Shown piece after piece: positions 21,015-33,399 of a DNA stretch of 64,000 nt. Both the position numbers and the translations under genes were made by a program. The notes under the pieces are model-generated. The model saw only the letters and a program-made list of their open reading frames with translations. It was not told the DNA's origin and searched no databases. Source of the DNA: Zingiber officinale (Eukaryota > Streptophyta > Magnoliopsida > Zingiberales > Zingiberaceae); contig NC_055996.1 in the NCBI RefSeq assembly GCF_018446385.1, forward strand, positions 17,843,317 to 17,907,316, given 5' to 3'. The stretch's first letter is position 1, and each line of letters begins with the position of its first letter.

Positions 21015-22194
21015 TGTTAGTATAGGTTGCACTAATAATCTGATTTTGATATATGACAGATAGGTTAAAGTTAGATGTGATGTTTGTCTAACCTTTTCTA
21101 CCAAGTGCACAGGAGTTGACCGGTCTGAGAGACCTGACACTAGCTTGAAATCCAACTAGGTCTACGGGCCTGATAGATCGTGGGAAGTCCAGATAGGTTC
21201 GCGGAGCCTGATATCTGGCGGGAAGTCCCATTGGGTCCGCGGGACCTGACAACCGACCGAAGTCCAATTGGGTCAGTGGGCCTAACAACTGGCGGAAAGA
21301 CCTGGTGGGTCAGAGGCAAGTAAAGTGACTGTAGTTGGTAAGTTAACGTAAACAACTAGAGAAGAGATCCAGTGAATATGCGTTCCCCGTTGAGGGAACT
21401 ATAGGCGTCGATCCAACTTAGGTCTATTTAGGAAGCCTAAGTTGAGATATTGACTAGATCCTGGTCTCGAGAAAATAGGATCTAATTACTACCCTATCTG
21501 CTATGTTGTATTAACTCTATTTTGTAGGGTAGATATAACCTTTGATTGTCCGGACTAACCTTTTCTTACAGGGAGAAGGTTGTTAAAGAAAAGGAGTCCG
21601 GGCGACCGAAAGGGATCCGAGCGCCCGGAGTTGGTCTACGTGCCCAGATAAGGATGGCCTAGGTGGGCCGTAGGCGCCCAAGCGATCCGGGTGCTCGGAC
21701 TCGATCCAGGCACCCGGACAAGAAAAATCATTCACAAGCTGACATGGAGCGTGTCGATTAGCCGAACAATGTGGTTCAGGCTCCCAAAGGGGTTCCAAGC
21801 GCCTGAAATTGACCTATTTAAATGGCTTTAACTTGGAGCTTCAGAACAACAATTGCAACAAATTTCCTTCTTGCTCAGTGAAAAAGCTCCTGCAACGTTG
21901 TGAAGCTCCTCTGACAACCGACGACTCAGATTTTTCTTGTTGTCGGTAACCTTATTTTTTAGTTCTTGTACTTATCTTGTAACACATTTTTGGGAACTAT
22001 TAGTGGATTGCCTAACGAAAACACTTGACGAGTGTGATCCTTGGAGTAGAAGTCGTCGAAGGCTTCGAACTAAGTAAAATCAACTTGTGTTAGCATTGTT
22101 TGTTTCCTCCGTTTTCCGTTGCGTAACTTAGTTTTAATTCGAATTTTTCGACGATCGCTATTCACCCCCCTCTAGTGTTATTTTCGATCCTACA
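21015..22194 (+). repeat. Right LTR of element A
   Basis: Starts TGTTAGTATAGG and ends CGATCCTACA, with length about 1180 bp. It contains stem-forming segments (for example CCAGATAGG / CCTGATATCTGG at about 21186-21219), also present in the left copy near 16068-16101. Confidence 0.8.
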
Positions 22195-22595
22195 CCGGCA
22201 ACACTCATCTGGCAGTCGGAAAAGCCGCCAGCCGCGTAGTGGTCGGAAATGGCGTCAATCACATGCTAACCATCAAAAATGCCGCAACCGCATGCTGGTG
22301 GCCGGCGGAGATCAGAAAGGGGAGAGAGAGAACTTACCCAAAGATCACTGGAAAGGAAAGCACGTATCGGAATCATCGGAGACCAAAAAACAAGTGCGCG
22401 AGGAGGAGAAGGGCTCGTGCCCTAATCTTATTTTTCGAGTTTCCCGACAAAATTTAATTTCCGTCGGAAATTCCTGACAGAATTTAGATTCTGTCGGTAA
22501 TCACGAAAAAAATCTTACCGATGGAATTAGAATATCGATTGAAGTTGGATTCTGTCGGTAAATTTCGTCAGTAAACTTAATTATTTTTTGTAGTG

Positions 22596-23623
22596 TAGAG
22601 ATGAGAGATTTTTTTTTTTTTTTCCAGAGGACATGCGCCCGCTGCAAATTAGATGGTCTTTTGTTTTTCCAGAGGTCATTTTATTTTTGTAAAAGCCTGG
22701 TTTCATGTTTCGTATTTCTTTTTCAATTTGAAGCTTCAAATTAAAAGATAATTTGTAATGTCTGGTAAGATATGCAAAACCATGTATGTTAATTTGGATT
22801 CCATAGCAAAGGGTCAATCACAATGACGAAGCAAGTCTGTTAATTTGGATGTTTCGCCTTCAAATGCAAACAATCGAGTTGGAAGGGAGAAAAAAACAAT
22901 AAGTACCAGCCATTCAACACCCAACACTTTTTGACTAACTTCTGAAATTGAACACCAAATCTAGCTCACAAACATTGCTGAAGAAATGATCCATCTAGAA
23001 TCTCCACAAATAAATGGATGCACTCCAAGTAACCTAACTCAATTATCAGTGATATCAATGCACATTAAAAGAAGACTTCTGCGTATCTTCTATAAATAAC
23101 TTTGTGCATACGAGAACTGTATACTACGGTACAACGATAAAATGCTTTCAGTATTTACGGGTTAATTCTTATCTACGGCGTACTATGAATTTTTTCCCCT
23201 GGGAAGATAATTATGGAATATTTGGTTGCGGAGCGACAATGAACCGTTTGAACTTTTAGATTTATCTTAATAGTCGGTAGAAAATTTTTATGGGATCATG
23301 TTAGTCACTTAGCTTTCGGAATAATCAATTTAAAGAGTTATATACCTTGATTAAAAAAATAAAAAAAATTAAACGACACTATAATATCATGAAACGATAT
23401 ACTAAAATGTCTAAGACCAATTATGTGATCCATGGCATAGGTTGAGTTATTATATTAAATATTCATAGATTTAACCTATTTTATCCATGTTGTATAACAC
23501 AAATAAGGGCATAAAATTTAGGATGGTAAATGAATCAAACTTTCAAAAATAAGCTTTGGTGTTTAGTTTGGTTAGAACTTATTTATTTTTGTTTAATACA
23601 CAAAGATTAATTAAATAAAGAAA
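22596..23623. other. AT-rich spacer right of the CACTA-like element
   Basis: No gene is recognisable. A T-run lies at about 22610-22623. Confidence 0.4.
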
Positions 23624-23833
23624 CTTGAATAGCTCGTTAAACTAAATGAATAACCTTGAACATATATGTGTTCAGTTCGTTAATATTCATAAACAATATT
23701 CGTGAACAATATTCATTAACAATATTTATGAACAATGTTAATGAATATTGTTCATAAATATTGTTTATGTATATTAACGAGCCGAACACATATATATTTA
23801 AGATTATTCATTAAGTTTAACAAGTTGTTCAAG
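23624..23833. repeat. Foldback repeat with arms of about 100 bases
   Basis: The arm at 23624-23725 is the inverted, roughly 85-90% identical copy of 23735-23833. The inner part (TTCGTTAATATTCATAAACA against its inverse) is closest. It is probably part of a TIR element whose flank was taken over by element B; no target duplication was identified. Confidence 0.6.
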
Positions 23834-24206
23834 CTAGTTTTGATGCAACCAACCAAGTTAAGTTAGATCCTGCAGATTTGATGTCTTGTGTCTAAGTGTG
23901 TAGGGACTTAGAAACACAATAAGTCGAGCAAAAGACGTAACAAGCGAGAAGGATGCCATGGGAAGGGATTTCACCGGCTCAATTCATCTGAGGGACGAAG
24001 AGCTGCAGAAGAGTACATTGGTGGATGAGGACACGCGCGGTGCATCTGAGGGGCAAGAAGCTGGGAAGAAAGTCTACTCGAAGAGAATGCCAGAATTGGG
24101 TTCGGATAAGCTCTACTTTGGACGATCGGACCATCATCCAAGTGATTGGATGGAAGAATGGTCAACTTCTGAGTTGGTCATTCTACGCGCTTGGATCGTG
24201 TCCAAG

Positions 24207-24662
24207 TAAGGGTGTTAATTTGGGTGGATCAGGTCAGGTTCAGGTTGGGTCATATTTATTTTAAATCTCAACCCGAATTCAACCTGAAACCCCTAAATCC
24301 GAACCCAAACCTGACTAACCCAAATCCAACCTGAATAATCCGAAAAACCCAATTCAAACTAATTTTTTTAGTTATTTTCCCTATAATTCTATACTTTTAT
24401 TTCAATACTTCATCATTATCATACTAACATTGATATTAATATACATAAAAATAACTTAATTTTTAAAATAGAATTAAATTTTAACAAAAAAAAATCCACT
24501 AAATCCTAAATTTGGGTCGACTAGAACCCAACCTAAAATTTTTTAACTTGAAGCCCTCCAACCTGAACTCGACCCGAATTTGAAAATTCCCAACTCAAAC
24601 ATTATTTTTTTCGAGTCGACTCGGGTCAGGTTATTGGGTCGGGTTCATTTTTAACACCCGTA
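24207..24662. mobile_element. hAT-type MITE copy 1 (456 bp) in the B left LTR
   Basis: Ends TAAGGGTGTTAA and, read inward from the right, TACGGGTGTTAA. A perfect 8-bp duplication TGTCCAAG lies at 24199-24206 and 24663-24670. The interior is rich in ACCCGA/TCGGGT repeats. Same family as 28233-28733 and 49556-50013. Confidence 0.8.
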
Positions 24663-25318
24663 TGTCCAAGCTCCCTGATTCCAGGCGCCTAAATCCAATC
24701 CAAACGCCCGGGAAGGGCGACCACGTCAGGCAAAGCCGTCACCGAAGAGAATCAGCATGGAGACCACATCAGCCGACTCCAGGCGCCTGGATCCCTTCCA
24801 AGCGCCCGGGAATCCTAGAATTATTGAAGAGACTTATTGCGAAGTGGATCGATTCAATTGAGTCCAGGCGCCCGGATCGCTTCCAAGCGCTCTGGAAGTG
24901 CCACGTCAACATAACAGTCATTTCGACCATACGTTATAAATAGAGGGTTGGCACTCAAAGTTCAGTACAACATACTCTGTACTTCCATCTAGAAACTCTT
25001 GGTTTAATTTTTGTGCTTTCAAAGTCTATAAGAGGTTACTCCGCCTTTAAAGAAGGAGATCTTTAGTTGAGCTTTAACTACCTTAGATTAACAACCTCCC
25101 CGGTTGTAAACCAAGTAAATCAAGAGTCACTTCTTATTTTTATTTATGTTATTTTTTAGTTAATTAAAGTGTGTCCTTGCTAAGTTTGAAAGCAATAGAA
25201 AGTTCTAACTCTTTATACCGGCTATTCATCCCCCTCTAGTCAGTTCACTCGATCCAACAATTGATATCAGAATCCAACCACTTTAGAAGGACTAACCGCT
25301 GACTAAAGCAACAAGAAG

Positions 25319-26380
25319 ATGACCAGACCAAGTATTCACCCATCAAAGTTTGAGGGGAAGTTCGCACTTTGGAAATGTCGAATGAAGGTATTCTTTAAAA
25401 TTGACTTTGACATTCTTCTAATGATTAAGTATGATTTTCTATACATAAAGATCAGAATAGAGAAGAAAAAGAAGAGCACATTTGGAACAAGGAGCAGACT
25501 GACTTCCTAGCAAATAGTAAAGCAGAATTCCATCTACTGAGTGTATTATTGCCTCAAAAAGGCAATCAAATAGAAGTCTACGAATTTGTCAAAGACCTCT
25601 AGGAGAAGTTCCTGAAGCTACAGGAAGGAACCTTGGAAGTTAAATTGGCAAGACAGGATCTACTCAAAAACTAACTCAACAACCTCTGGCTTGAAAAGGG
25701 AGAAACAGTTGCTCAGGTATACACTAAGCTCAAGGAGCTCATCACCAGATTAACCAACTTCGGAGAAACGGTAAAAATCGGGGCTCTCTAAGATATAGAC
25801 TTAATGTCTTCCTGAGAATGCAAGAATGAACATCAATTGTCGATTCTTACTACATTTCTAAAGGCCTCAAGGTAAGTAGTTTAGAAGATTTGTTTTTGAT
25901 ATTAGAACTTCACAAATCTCGATATACAAGTCTAAGAAATAAAAAGGAGGTGAATCATAACCTAGTAGTGAAAGCGAAGCAGAATGAACCAGATTCAGAT
26001 ACATCTCTCGATGAAGATCAAAAAGCTTATTTCGTAAGGAAAATCCATAAAAATTTTAAAACTAACAATTTTAACAAGAAATAGATAATAAAGATTATAC
26101 GGAGAAAGGACAAAAGAAGAGTAAGGTGCTACAATCGTGACAAAGAAGGTCATATCAAAAACTTTTGCCCCAAATTAAAGGAACAAAACAAAGACAAAAG
26201 CAAGCAACCAAAGCAGAAGAATCTACAAGCAATATGGAGAGACTCATCTTCAGAAGAGTCCGAGATCGAAGAATACGTCGGACAAGCACTAACGACCAAA
26301 AATCTACCTAAAGATAACGAAAACTCTTCGGAAGAAAGCATCAATGACAAAAAGCATTCACTTATGAATTCGAGACGGTA
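25319..26380 (+). pseudogene. Broken gag of element B
   Basis: It opens MTRPSIHPSKFEGKFALWKC, a typical copia Gag start, then breaks at frameshifts and stops (for example TAG near 25602 and TAA near 25673). Fragments such as LLPQKGNQIEVYEFVK are still readable. The zinc-knuckle stretch reads CYNRDKEGHIKNFCP: the second cysteine has become arginine (TGT to CGT). No pol follows. Confidence 0.7.
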
Positions 26381-27827
26381 AGTGAGATACGATTCTTATC
26401 CTCCGATAAATTATATGATGCAATAACAATCCTAAGTAGATCTCTATGCAAAATGAGGAATAATTACATTAATATAAAGAAACAAAATGCATGCTTACAA
26501 GTAGACCTTGATAAAATTAAGGTTCAAAATATAAACTAGAAATGTTAGAAAAAGATTTAACATGTTCAAATTCAAATTTCTTACCAAGTTTAAAATTTAG
26601 ATATTATGGAAGACTAAATTAGTATTTAAAAAATCATTGAGGCCAAATTACAAAAGTTACAAAAAATGTTATTCTATGAAAATATTTAATTAATTCATTA
26701 GGAAATACTTTATTTTGGATTTAAAATATGTTTTAGCTTATTAAATTAATTTAATATGCATGCTGGAATTAGTTTAGTTGAATTATTAAATGTATTGGCA
26801 AAACTAAATTTTTGTAAACATAATCTTCTATTTGATTTCAATTCAGTTTAAATTTTGTTGTTGTGATAACAAATTATGTTTTCTGTCATTTGAAAATATT
26901 TTGAAAATAATTACCACTATATAATTTTTTAATGTATTTTTTACCAAAAAATTTTATTATTGAAAATGTTTTCGATCATAAATTTTTGAAATTTTTGATT
27001 TTTTCCAAATCTAATGGCTACATTTTGAATGCTCTAAAAATTAGCGAAATTTTTACAGGTCAAAATCTATTTTTAAGCATTTTATTACAAAATTAACTAT
27101 TTCTGTAAAAAATATTTATTTTTTGTTAGAAAGAAAAATAATTTTTTTTGTAAAAATTTTTATCATGATCCAAATATTTATGTTTGACATTAACAAAAAT
27201 CTTAAGGATTTCACAAATTTTAAAATAAATTTTTTTTTCTAAAATATGGTTTAATTCTTAAAAATTATTTCTTTTACAAAATAATTTCAAAAAAAATATA
27301 AGAATATTGGATGATCTATGAAAACCCCTTGGAGAAATTTATTTAATTTTTATCTATTTTTTCATTTTAATTTATTAATTTTTTTATGTAATCAAAAGGA
27401 AAGAAATTAAGTTAAGGGATAGATTAATTGTGAAATTTTTACTTATACTTAATTGTATAATTTATTATTTTAAAATTGTTTTCAAATTTTGTTAACCCTA
27501 ATTTCAACTCGGGTTACTCGTCAACTAAAGTACGACATACTTTTGACTTCATCTACAAACTCTTAGTTTGATTTTTGTACTTTCAAATTTTGTAAGTTGT
27601 TATTCCATCTTCGAAGAAGGAGATCTTTAGTTGAGTTTTCACTTTCTTGGATTAGTAACCTTTCTCTGATTGTAAACTAAGAAATCCTGAGTCACTTCTT
27701 AGTTTTTTTATTTATGTTATTTTTTTATTTAATTAAAGTGTGTCTTTGTTAAGATTGAAAGTAAGAAAAAGTTCTAACTCTTTGTACATGTCATTCACCC
27801 TCTTTAGCCAGTCCATCCGATTCAACA

Positions 27828-28224
27828 CAACATCCGTGAATAATATTTACGAATCATGTTTACAAATAAAACTCTTATCAAAATACTAAATAAAGAAAGA
27901 AATTATTAAAATGAATATACAAGTTTGAATTATGAAGCTCAATAACTAATCAAATAAGTAAAAGTTTTAAACAATCAAATAAATTTGAATTGAGAATTTG
28001 ATAACATTTAAACGAACTAAACTCAAACCAAGATTGAATCAAGCTCAAGCTCATAAAAAATAACCAAGCTAAACTTGAATAATAATTTCAATAGTTTGGT
28101 TCAATTTATGCTCGATTTGACTTGGCTCTATTACTTTATCAAATAAGTTTAACCACCTTAAAATTTGACTCGGCTTTATTTACCACACAAACTTCCACAT
28201 TCGTGGTTTAAGTGGAGAGCTTCT
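27828..28224. other. AT-rich sequence right of element B
   Basis: No gene is visible. Motifs such as CGTGAATAATATT resemble the foldback at 23624-23833, so this may be the displaced right part of the same older element. Confidence 0.3.
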
Positions 28225-28232
28225 CTGAAGTA

Positions 28233-28733
28233 TAGGGGTGTCAATTCGGGTGGGTCGGATCGGGTTGGGTCGGGTTGAGTTTTTTTTTTTTTTAACCCAA
28301 CTTGAACCCGACCCGAACCCGAGTTCAACCCAAAACACCTCAACCCAAACCCGAACTCGAACCCGACCAACCCGATCAACCCGAACCCGACCCATATAAC
28401 CCGAAAATCCGATTCAAAATGACTTTTTGGGACTATTTTCCTTATAATTTTTCACTTTTATCTCAATACTCCATCATTATCATACAATCATGATATTAAT
28501 ATACTTAAAAACATCGAAATTTTTAAAATAAAATTTGATTTAACCCCCAAAAAAACCCACAAACCCCTATATTTAAGTCAACCCGGGTCAACTCGAACCC
28601 GACCCGAAATTTTTTTTACTCTCCAACCCTCCAATCCGAACCCGACCCGAATTCAAAAATGCCCAAACCAAACCTGATTTTTTTAGATCGACTCGAATTA
28701 GATCGTCGGGTCAGATTCATTTTTAACACCCTA
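28233..28733. mobile_element. hAT-type MITE copy 2 (501 bp)
   Basis: Ends TAGGGGTGTCAA and TTAACACCCTA. An 8-bp duplication CTGAAGTA (28225-28232) / CTAAAGTA (28734-28741) has one mismatch. The interior has ACCCGA repeats. Confidence 0.75.
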
Positions 28734-28741
28734 CTAAAGTA

Positions 28742-29235
28742 AATTCCATAAGGAGTTCACGTAACCCATAACCCTGTCAAATGCTGCCGCCAAAACTTGG
28801 TCAAAGACGGTGCGCTGCTGCTGATGATGCTTTTATCGGAGTAAAAGATATAATTTTTATGCCGGGAGCTCCTTAAGGATTAACCCATATGATTTAAAAG
28901 AGAGAAATTATATGGGGCTTCGTCTAGTAAAATGATCCTTGGCATGAGGTTAGATGACCTATAATATATTTCACATACATTAAAAATTGATCTTATAGCT
29001 TATTACAATAACACCACGTGCAAATATTTGATTGCTCAGTAAGATAAATCAACTAAAAATACTTATAGATTTTAGCGATGGATCTAGAGAAGTCTCCATT
29101 GAACACCGAAGTCCACATTCTTAGGGAGAGATTTATTCTCCATTACATCATTGTCACATCAAAAGTTAAAAATCTTAATTAAAAAACTTCTTTCCACTAT
29201 CATAAATTTCTTCAATAACTTTTATATGGCCCCTG
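28742..29235. other. Spacer containing a copy of the CLE 3' flank
   Basis: 29063-29119 is nearly identical to 6094-6153, sharing GATCTAGAGAAGTCT and GAACACC, with GAAGTCCACATT. No CLE-coding sequence was found next to it. Confidence 0.55.
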
Positions 29236-29400
29236 AAGCTATGGTATAATAGAAGGGTACCTCATTATCACCTAAGCGCATACGATTCGATTCTCAATTA
29301 TGGTACATTTGTAAAGATTTTTTCTTCAAATGGGATGTGCAATCTAATTTACCCTGACGATCGATGAAAATCTTTTGTGAAACTGGATCAGTCATCCAGA
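29236..29400 (+). mobile_element. SINE-like relic, copy 1
   Basis: A tRNA-like head has a box-A-like CTATGGTATAATAGAAGG and a box-B-like GATTCGATTCTC. It is followed by a body shared with 30915-31110 (AATTATGG, then ATTTGTAA and CGATGGTCGAT-like ends). It is diverged and there is no clear target duplication. Confidence 0.4.
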
Positions 29401-29503
29401 TTCAACATTATCTAACATAATTAATCTTCTGATAACTTTTATACGACTCAATTTACTTAATTTTATTATATTTTATAATTTCATTTATTATATATAATAT
29501 GAT

Positions 29504-29955
29504 CAGGTGGTAAGGTGTGGACGTCCGACAGGAGGTCGAAGTGGTCAGCGTCTTGGGTAGGCGTCCGAACGGGTGAACTACCTTCCCGATCGGCAGGAAG
29601 AGTAGCCGGTCCGACACTTTGACAGCTTGGTCGAACACCGAGCTTCGACGCTCATAAAGCTTGAAGGAGGGACGAAGGCTGAGCGGCCGCCCCGCTCGGC
29701 TAAGCAGTGGACGCAGCTTCGACTCAACATACAAGCTCCCCCGCTCGCAAGTCATCAGCCAAGCGGACGCTCGGCCCGGCCATTATATCACCCAGACCTT
29801 AAACAAGCCGAGCGACTTTCCCACTTGGCCCAGTAACGGACAAGAGGGGCAGTTGACGATATCTTCCTAGGGACCAGTGTCATCGACAGACGACACGATC
29901 GACGACATAGTCAAACAGAGAATCGTACGACACGATCGACGACATAGTCAAAAAG
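29504..29955. mobile_element. GC-rich LTR-retrotransposon fragment
   Basis: An abrupt GC-rich island with GAGCGGCC and GCTCGGC motifs like those of the gypsy LTR at 34074-34793, so probably a gypsy LTR piece. A direct repeat of about 25 bases (CGACACGATCGACGACATAG) occurs at about 29895 and 29937. No complete boundary or coding frame is seen. Confidence 0.4.
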
Positions 29956-30914
29956 AGAACTATATTTTTTTATATAAAATAATCAAAGAAAATTAATGAT
30001 GAGAAAAATTCATAATAATACGCTGTAATTGAGTCTTGAACTCTAGATCACTGATTTTTCGTTTGTGGAATTGCTAATAAATTTTAGAATTATTTTTAGT
30101 GGGAATAGAAAAAAGATATTAACGTAAATATATTTTAGGCTTCATCAAAATTAGTTAGTAAAGGGAAAAGATTTTTAATAAAATAGTAAAATTTATAATA
30201 TAAATTCTATACTATAAATCTCTATTACATATATCCTTAAGATCCATGATAGATGTACCATTGGAGTGGTGCATGGTGGGTTGTTATTTTAGCTTGTAAT
30301 TAATTATATAGATATGTGTTTCCGCTGTCTGGTGGATGTTTTTATTCTCAATTTTTTTTATTAATTTTAAAAATGAAATATACACAAATTTCCAAGTACT
30401 TTCAGCTCCAGATAAATGGAGGAGATATGAATCAAACTCAATTTCATGTAATATGAGCAAATCATCAAATCAAATTAACTTATTGAATCATCAATTCATC
30501 GAAGTTAAGCTCAATTTAATTAATTTAAATTTTTTTCCTTAAAATATCAATTATTTCAATCAAAGTGGTTCAGTCTTAATTTTAAAAATTTAAATCCGAT
30601 TAAATTATTAAACCCAATTTGGCTATGGCCGAATCGAAATTGAGAATTTAAAATTCTTAATTTCTTAATTTATGATTTCCCTTCTATCTCCTTTCAAATC
30701 CCGATTTAATCGAAAATTTATTTATTTTGGTTTCCAACTTAATATTTTATCAGCTCAATTTATTTGATTTTTATATGTAAGTTTGATAGGTTCGACTAGA
30801 TCTAAAAATTTAATTTGTCCGATTTTAATTTAAATGATTCCATCGGTTCAATTATTAATTGATTGCTCATTCCAACCCAACAATTTACTTTTTTTTTTAA
30901 TTTTTTTTTATCTC
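29956..30914. other. AT-rich spacer
   Basis: 30292-30420 is collinear with 6262-6400 in the CLE 3' flank (shared TTGTAATTAATTAT and TCTGTGTTT-like stretches). Otherwise nothing is recognised. Confidence 0.45.
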
Positions 30915-31110
30915 TGGGGCTATGATATCGCGGTAGGATATCCACATTATCATCCAGACACCCACAACTCGATCCCCCAATTATGGCGTATTTGTAAGAT
31001 TTTTTTTTCTCTAAATGAGAGTGCAATCAAAAGATGCTGGATTTCTGGACTAGTCGTCATGTGCGTTTTCGTATTTATCTTGATGGTCGATAGAAAACTT
31101 GTGTAAGGTG
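30915..31110 (+). mobile_element. SINE-like relic, copy 2
   Basis: A tRNA-like head (GCTATGATATCGCGGTAGG, then AACTCGATCCCCCAATTATGG) is followed by a body ending CTTGATGGTCGATAGAAAAC, shared with 29236-29400. No clean duplication is seen. Confidence 0.4.
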
Positions 31111-32071
31111 GTCATTTAGGGATATATGATGAAAATAATTTAAAATAAAAATATGAAATAGTAAAAGAAAAGAAGGAATAATTAATGAGATTAACTAAGA
31201 TTATTATTTTTTTAATTATTTTTGTTGAAATAGAAAGTTGATTTTTATCCTCGGAACAAAATTTTAATTTATGACAAAAAAAAAAAAAAAACATCAACAC
31301 TACTACACTAGCGTAAAAAAATATGGGACGAAAATAATTCTGAAATAAAATATAAAATGGCAAAAGAAAAGATGATGTATGTGAAAAATCTTGAATGAAA
31401 TATCTGAACGTGTACCTTCGCCGGAATTTAGGTTTTTTTGGGAGACATCTGAAAAAATTGAACAAATACCAGCAAAATTAGCATGGCCCAATGATCTAAA
31501 TTTTTTAGAAAATTTTTTACTGGATGTTGAGTTGATTAGAAGATGATAAATTTATTATAATATAACAGGAATTAATAATTTAACGGTTGGTTATAAGCTT
31601 ATGAACTCATGATTTACTTTCCTTATCTAAATTAAGAATGTGAGAGATGTTTGAGATAGTGTAATGGTAGACAACTAGTACAAAATCATAGGAAAAAAAA
31701 TCCAAGATTTTTTTTTTTAAAAGAATGTACCACCGTGATTCGCAAAGAAACATCGATGGTATTACCTTTGTTTTAAAGCTTTACTTAATTTCATTTTGGG
31801 ATGCTTCGTACGATTATTGTTCGATACCCAGCTTCTTCAGTTCCATTAAAACTCTTTCCACTGTAATAGATTAATGTAAATCAAATTAAAAATTTAAATA
31901 AAAAAAAAAAAACTGATGGTAAATAGCGCTTCCACCAAACTAATGGTCAAATCTTAGGTTAATTAGCAACTTAAATACTTTACTATTTAACAACACCATC
32001 CTAGCACAGAAAAAATAGTCAGATTGAGTTGTTTTGAGAAGTTCATATAATAAAAAAAGTGGAGTTGTTAC
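31111..32071. other. AT-rich spacer
   Basis: No gene is visible. A weak direct repeat (AAAATAATT, then AATATAAAATGGCAAAAGAAAAG-like) occurs near 31130-31170 and 31325-31372. Confidence 0.35.
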
Positions 32072-32998
32072 TGTTGGATATATGGATATATGTAAATGGA
32101 AAAGAGATGGAAAGAAAAGAAGTATTATTATGAATGAGACTTTAGTCTTATATTAGAAGTTTTAAGGTACATTGATTGATTTATATTGATTCACATGTAT
32201 TAATGATGTAAATAAATGTATGGGGAGAGACTCTCTCTCACACATGGGTGCACGCGCCGAATGTCGGATCGGTTGGAGCAAAAATGTGTCCAAGCATACG
32301 GAGAGGTACTCTCTCACATATGGGTGCGCGCGCCGAATGTCGAATCGGTTGGAGCAAAAATGTGTCCAAGCGAATGAACCAATGTTTTGTCACATAAATA
32401 ATTTTACTACTTATTTAATTGTGTGACGGATGCATTAAATTAAAGATTAATGCAAAATCTGTAAACGACCGAGTGAAACGTTGGCGTTTCATAGTTTGAC
32501 GAGTAATGATTATTAATCGATCATTAAACATTGCACATTAGTCTGAGCTCCTATATAAAAAGATTGCAATCATAGGCAAAAGACATAAAAAAAAAAAAAG
32601 CTAAAGCTCTCTACGTACGTTCCCTCTTATCTTCTCTGTTGTACATCTCTTACTCGGCAGTGTACCAGTGATAGTAGTCGGATTCTCAATTCATTGTGAC
32701 TACTAGTGCTTGATAGGAATCACGGTTAGCAGTTATATCCTGAAAATAGACGATCCGAGAAAACCTCGAAGCATAATGAATCTGTTTTAAGAAAACTATG
32801 TCCATTGTAAGCATCAGTCTGTTATGTCGTCGCTCAACCGCACTGCACTCTGTCGCTCGGCCACTCTACCCTTACTGTCGCTCGGCCACTCTGCCCCTGT
32901 TATCGCTTGGTCGTTTTGCTTGCTCCGTTGTTCGTCGCTTTGTCGTGCAGCACTCGACCACTCTACATTCTACACTCGATAAAAATTAGCTCCGCTGA
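32072..32998 (+). mobile_element. Probable copia LTR-like fragment
   Basis: It starts TGTTGGATATATGG and has a TATATAAAAAG promoter-like motif near 32552. A leader with TCTCTACGTACG and ATTGTGACTACTAGTGC motifs is followed by a C-rich segment (GTCGCTCGGCCACTCT repeated). No right end or target duplication was identified. Confidence 0.35.
32222..32371 (+). repeat. Tandem duplication of about 75 bp
   Basis: Two copies share ACTCTCTCACA, then GCGCCGAATGTCG and GGAGCAAAAATGTGTCCAAG. The second copy begins near 32301. Confidence 0.75.
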
Positions 32999-33399
32999 CA
33001 GTATGAAATTATCCACTCATATCATCTTAATAAATAAATTTAATTTAATGTAATTTTAATTCAACTAATTCTTTAAAAATCTCTGATAAATTGTCCAAGA
33101 TTATATATGAAGGATTAAAGGGCCGTATGCCATCCTAGAAGGGGACACAATGGACAATAGAGCAACATAGTTAAGGCAATAGCCAATGTTCGAACCCGTG
33201 CGATTCCACATATATTTTTAAGAAAATAAAATTTACGAAATCATGAGAACTCATAATAATGATGGCTTCTAAATGAAATTGTTAGAATGATAGAAAAGTT
33301 TACCTTCTACGAAATCATGAGAACTTTGAAAGGGTCTCATAGACCAAATAAAAAATACAGCTGTTCATTAGGAATATCTTATTTTATGCGTGGCCTTGG
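32999..33399. other. Spacer without recognised feature
   Basis: No gene is visible. A GTTCGAACCC-like motif near 33189 recalls a tRNA T-loop, but no cloverleaf surrounds it. Confidence 0.35.

Larger units (their letters stand above)
8602..22194 (+). mobile_element. Copia-type gag-only retrotransposon A, interrupted by element C
   Basis: The LTRs end in CGATCCTACA. The left LTR is 8602-8741 plus 16058-16490 and the right LTR is 21015-22194. A primer-binding site TGGTATCAGAGC (initiator-Met tRNA type) follows the left LTR at 16493-16504. A polypurine tract precedes the right LTR (about 21000-21014). The interior holds a broken gag and then about 3.4 kb of very AT-rich DNA without pol. The left LTR lacks about 20 bases of its 5' end and about 570 bases found in the right LTR. 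Flanks CTGGC (left) and CCGGC (right) are a plausible 4/5 target duplication. Confidence 0.75.
8223..22595. mobile_element. CACTA-like non-autonomous element, split by nested retrotransposons
   Basis: The right end reads TTTTTTGTAGTG (22584-22595), the inverse of a canonical CACTACAAAAAA terminus. The left end reads TACTACAAAAAAAATAG from 8223, with one mismatch at base 1. Own sequence is only 8223 to about 8601 and 22195-22595. It is GC-rich with repeated GCCGGC/GTCGGC-type motifs, and on the right has subterminal TCTGTCGGTAA-like repeats, as expected of CACTA subterminal regions. The interior is occupied by element A. The 3-bp flanks (GTA and TAG) do not match, so the left boundary is provisional. 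No transposase frame is present. Confidence 0.5.
23838..27827 (+). mobile_element. Decayed copia-type retrotransposon B
   Basis: The left LTR is about 23838-25259, without a clean TG start and carrying a MITE at 24207-24662. The primer-binding-like site is TTGATATCAGAA at 25261. A broken gag is at 25319 to about 26380, followed by an AT-rich interior. A truncated right LTR runs about 27510-27827 and matches 24955-25259. Other copies of this LTR family are the solo LTR at 42673-43665 and a minus-strand copy at 33400-42657. Confidence 0.65.

Noticed and set aside
28176-28395. Frames in the ACCCGA-rich block
   Set aside because: They lie within hAT-type MITE copy 2 and mirror its short repeats.
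33180-33210. tRNA-like GTTCGAACCC motif
   Set aside because: No acceptor, D or anticodon stems can be drawn around it.
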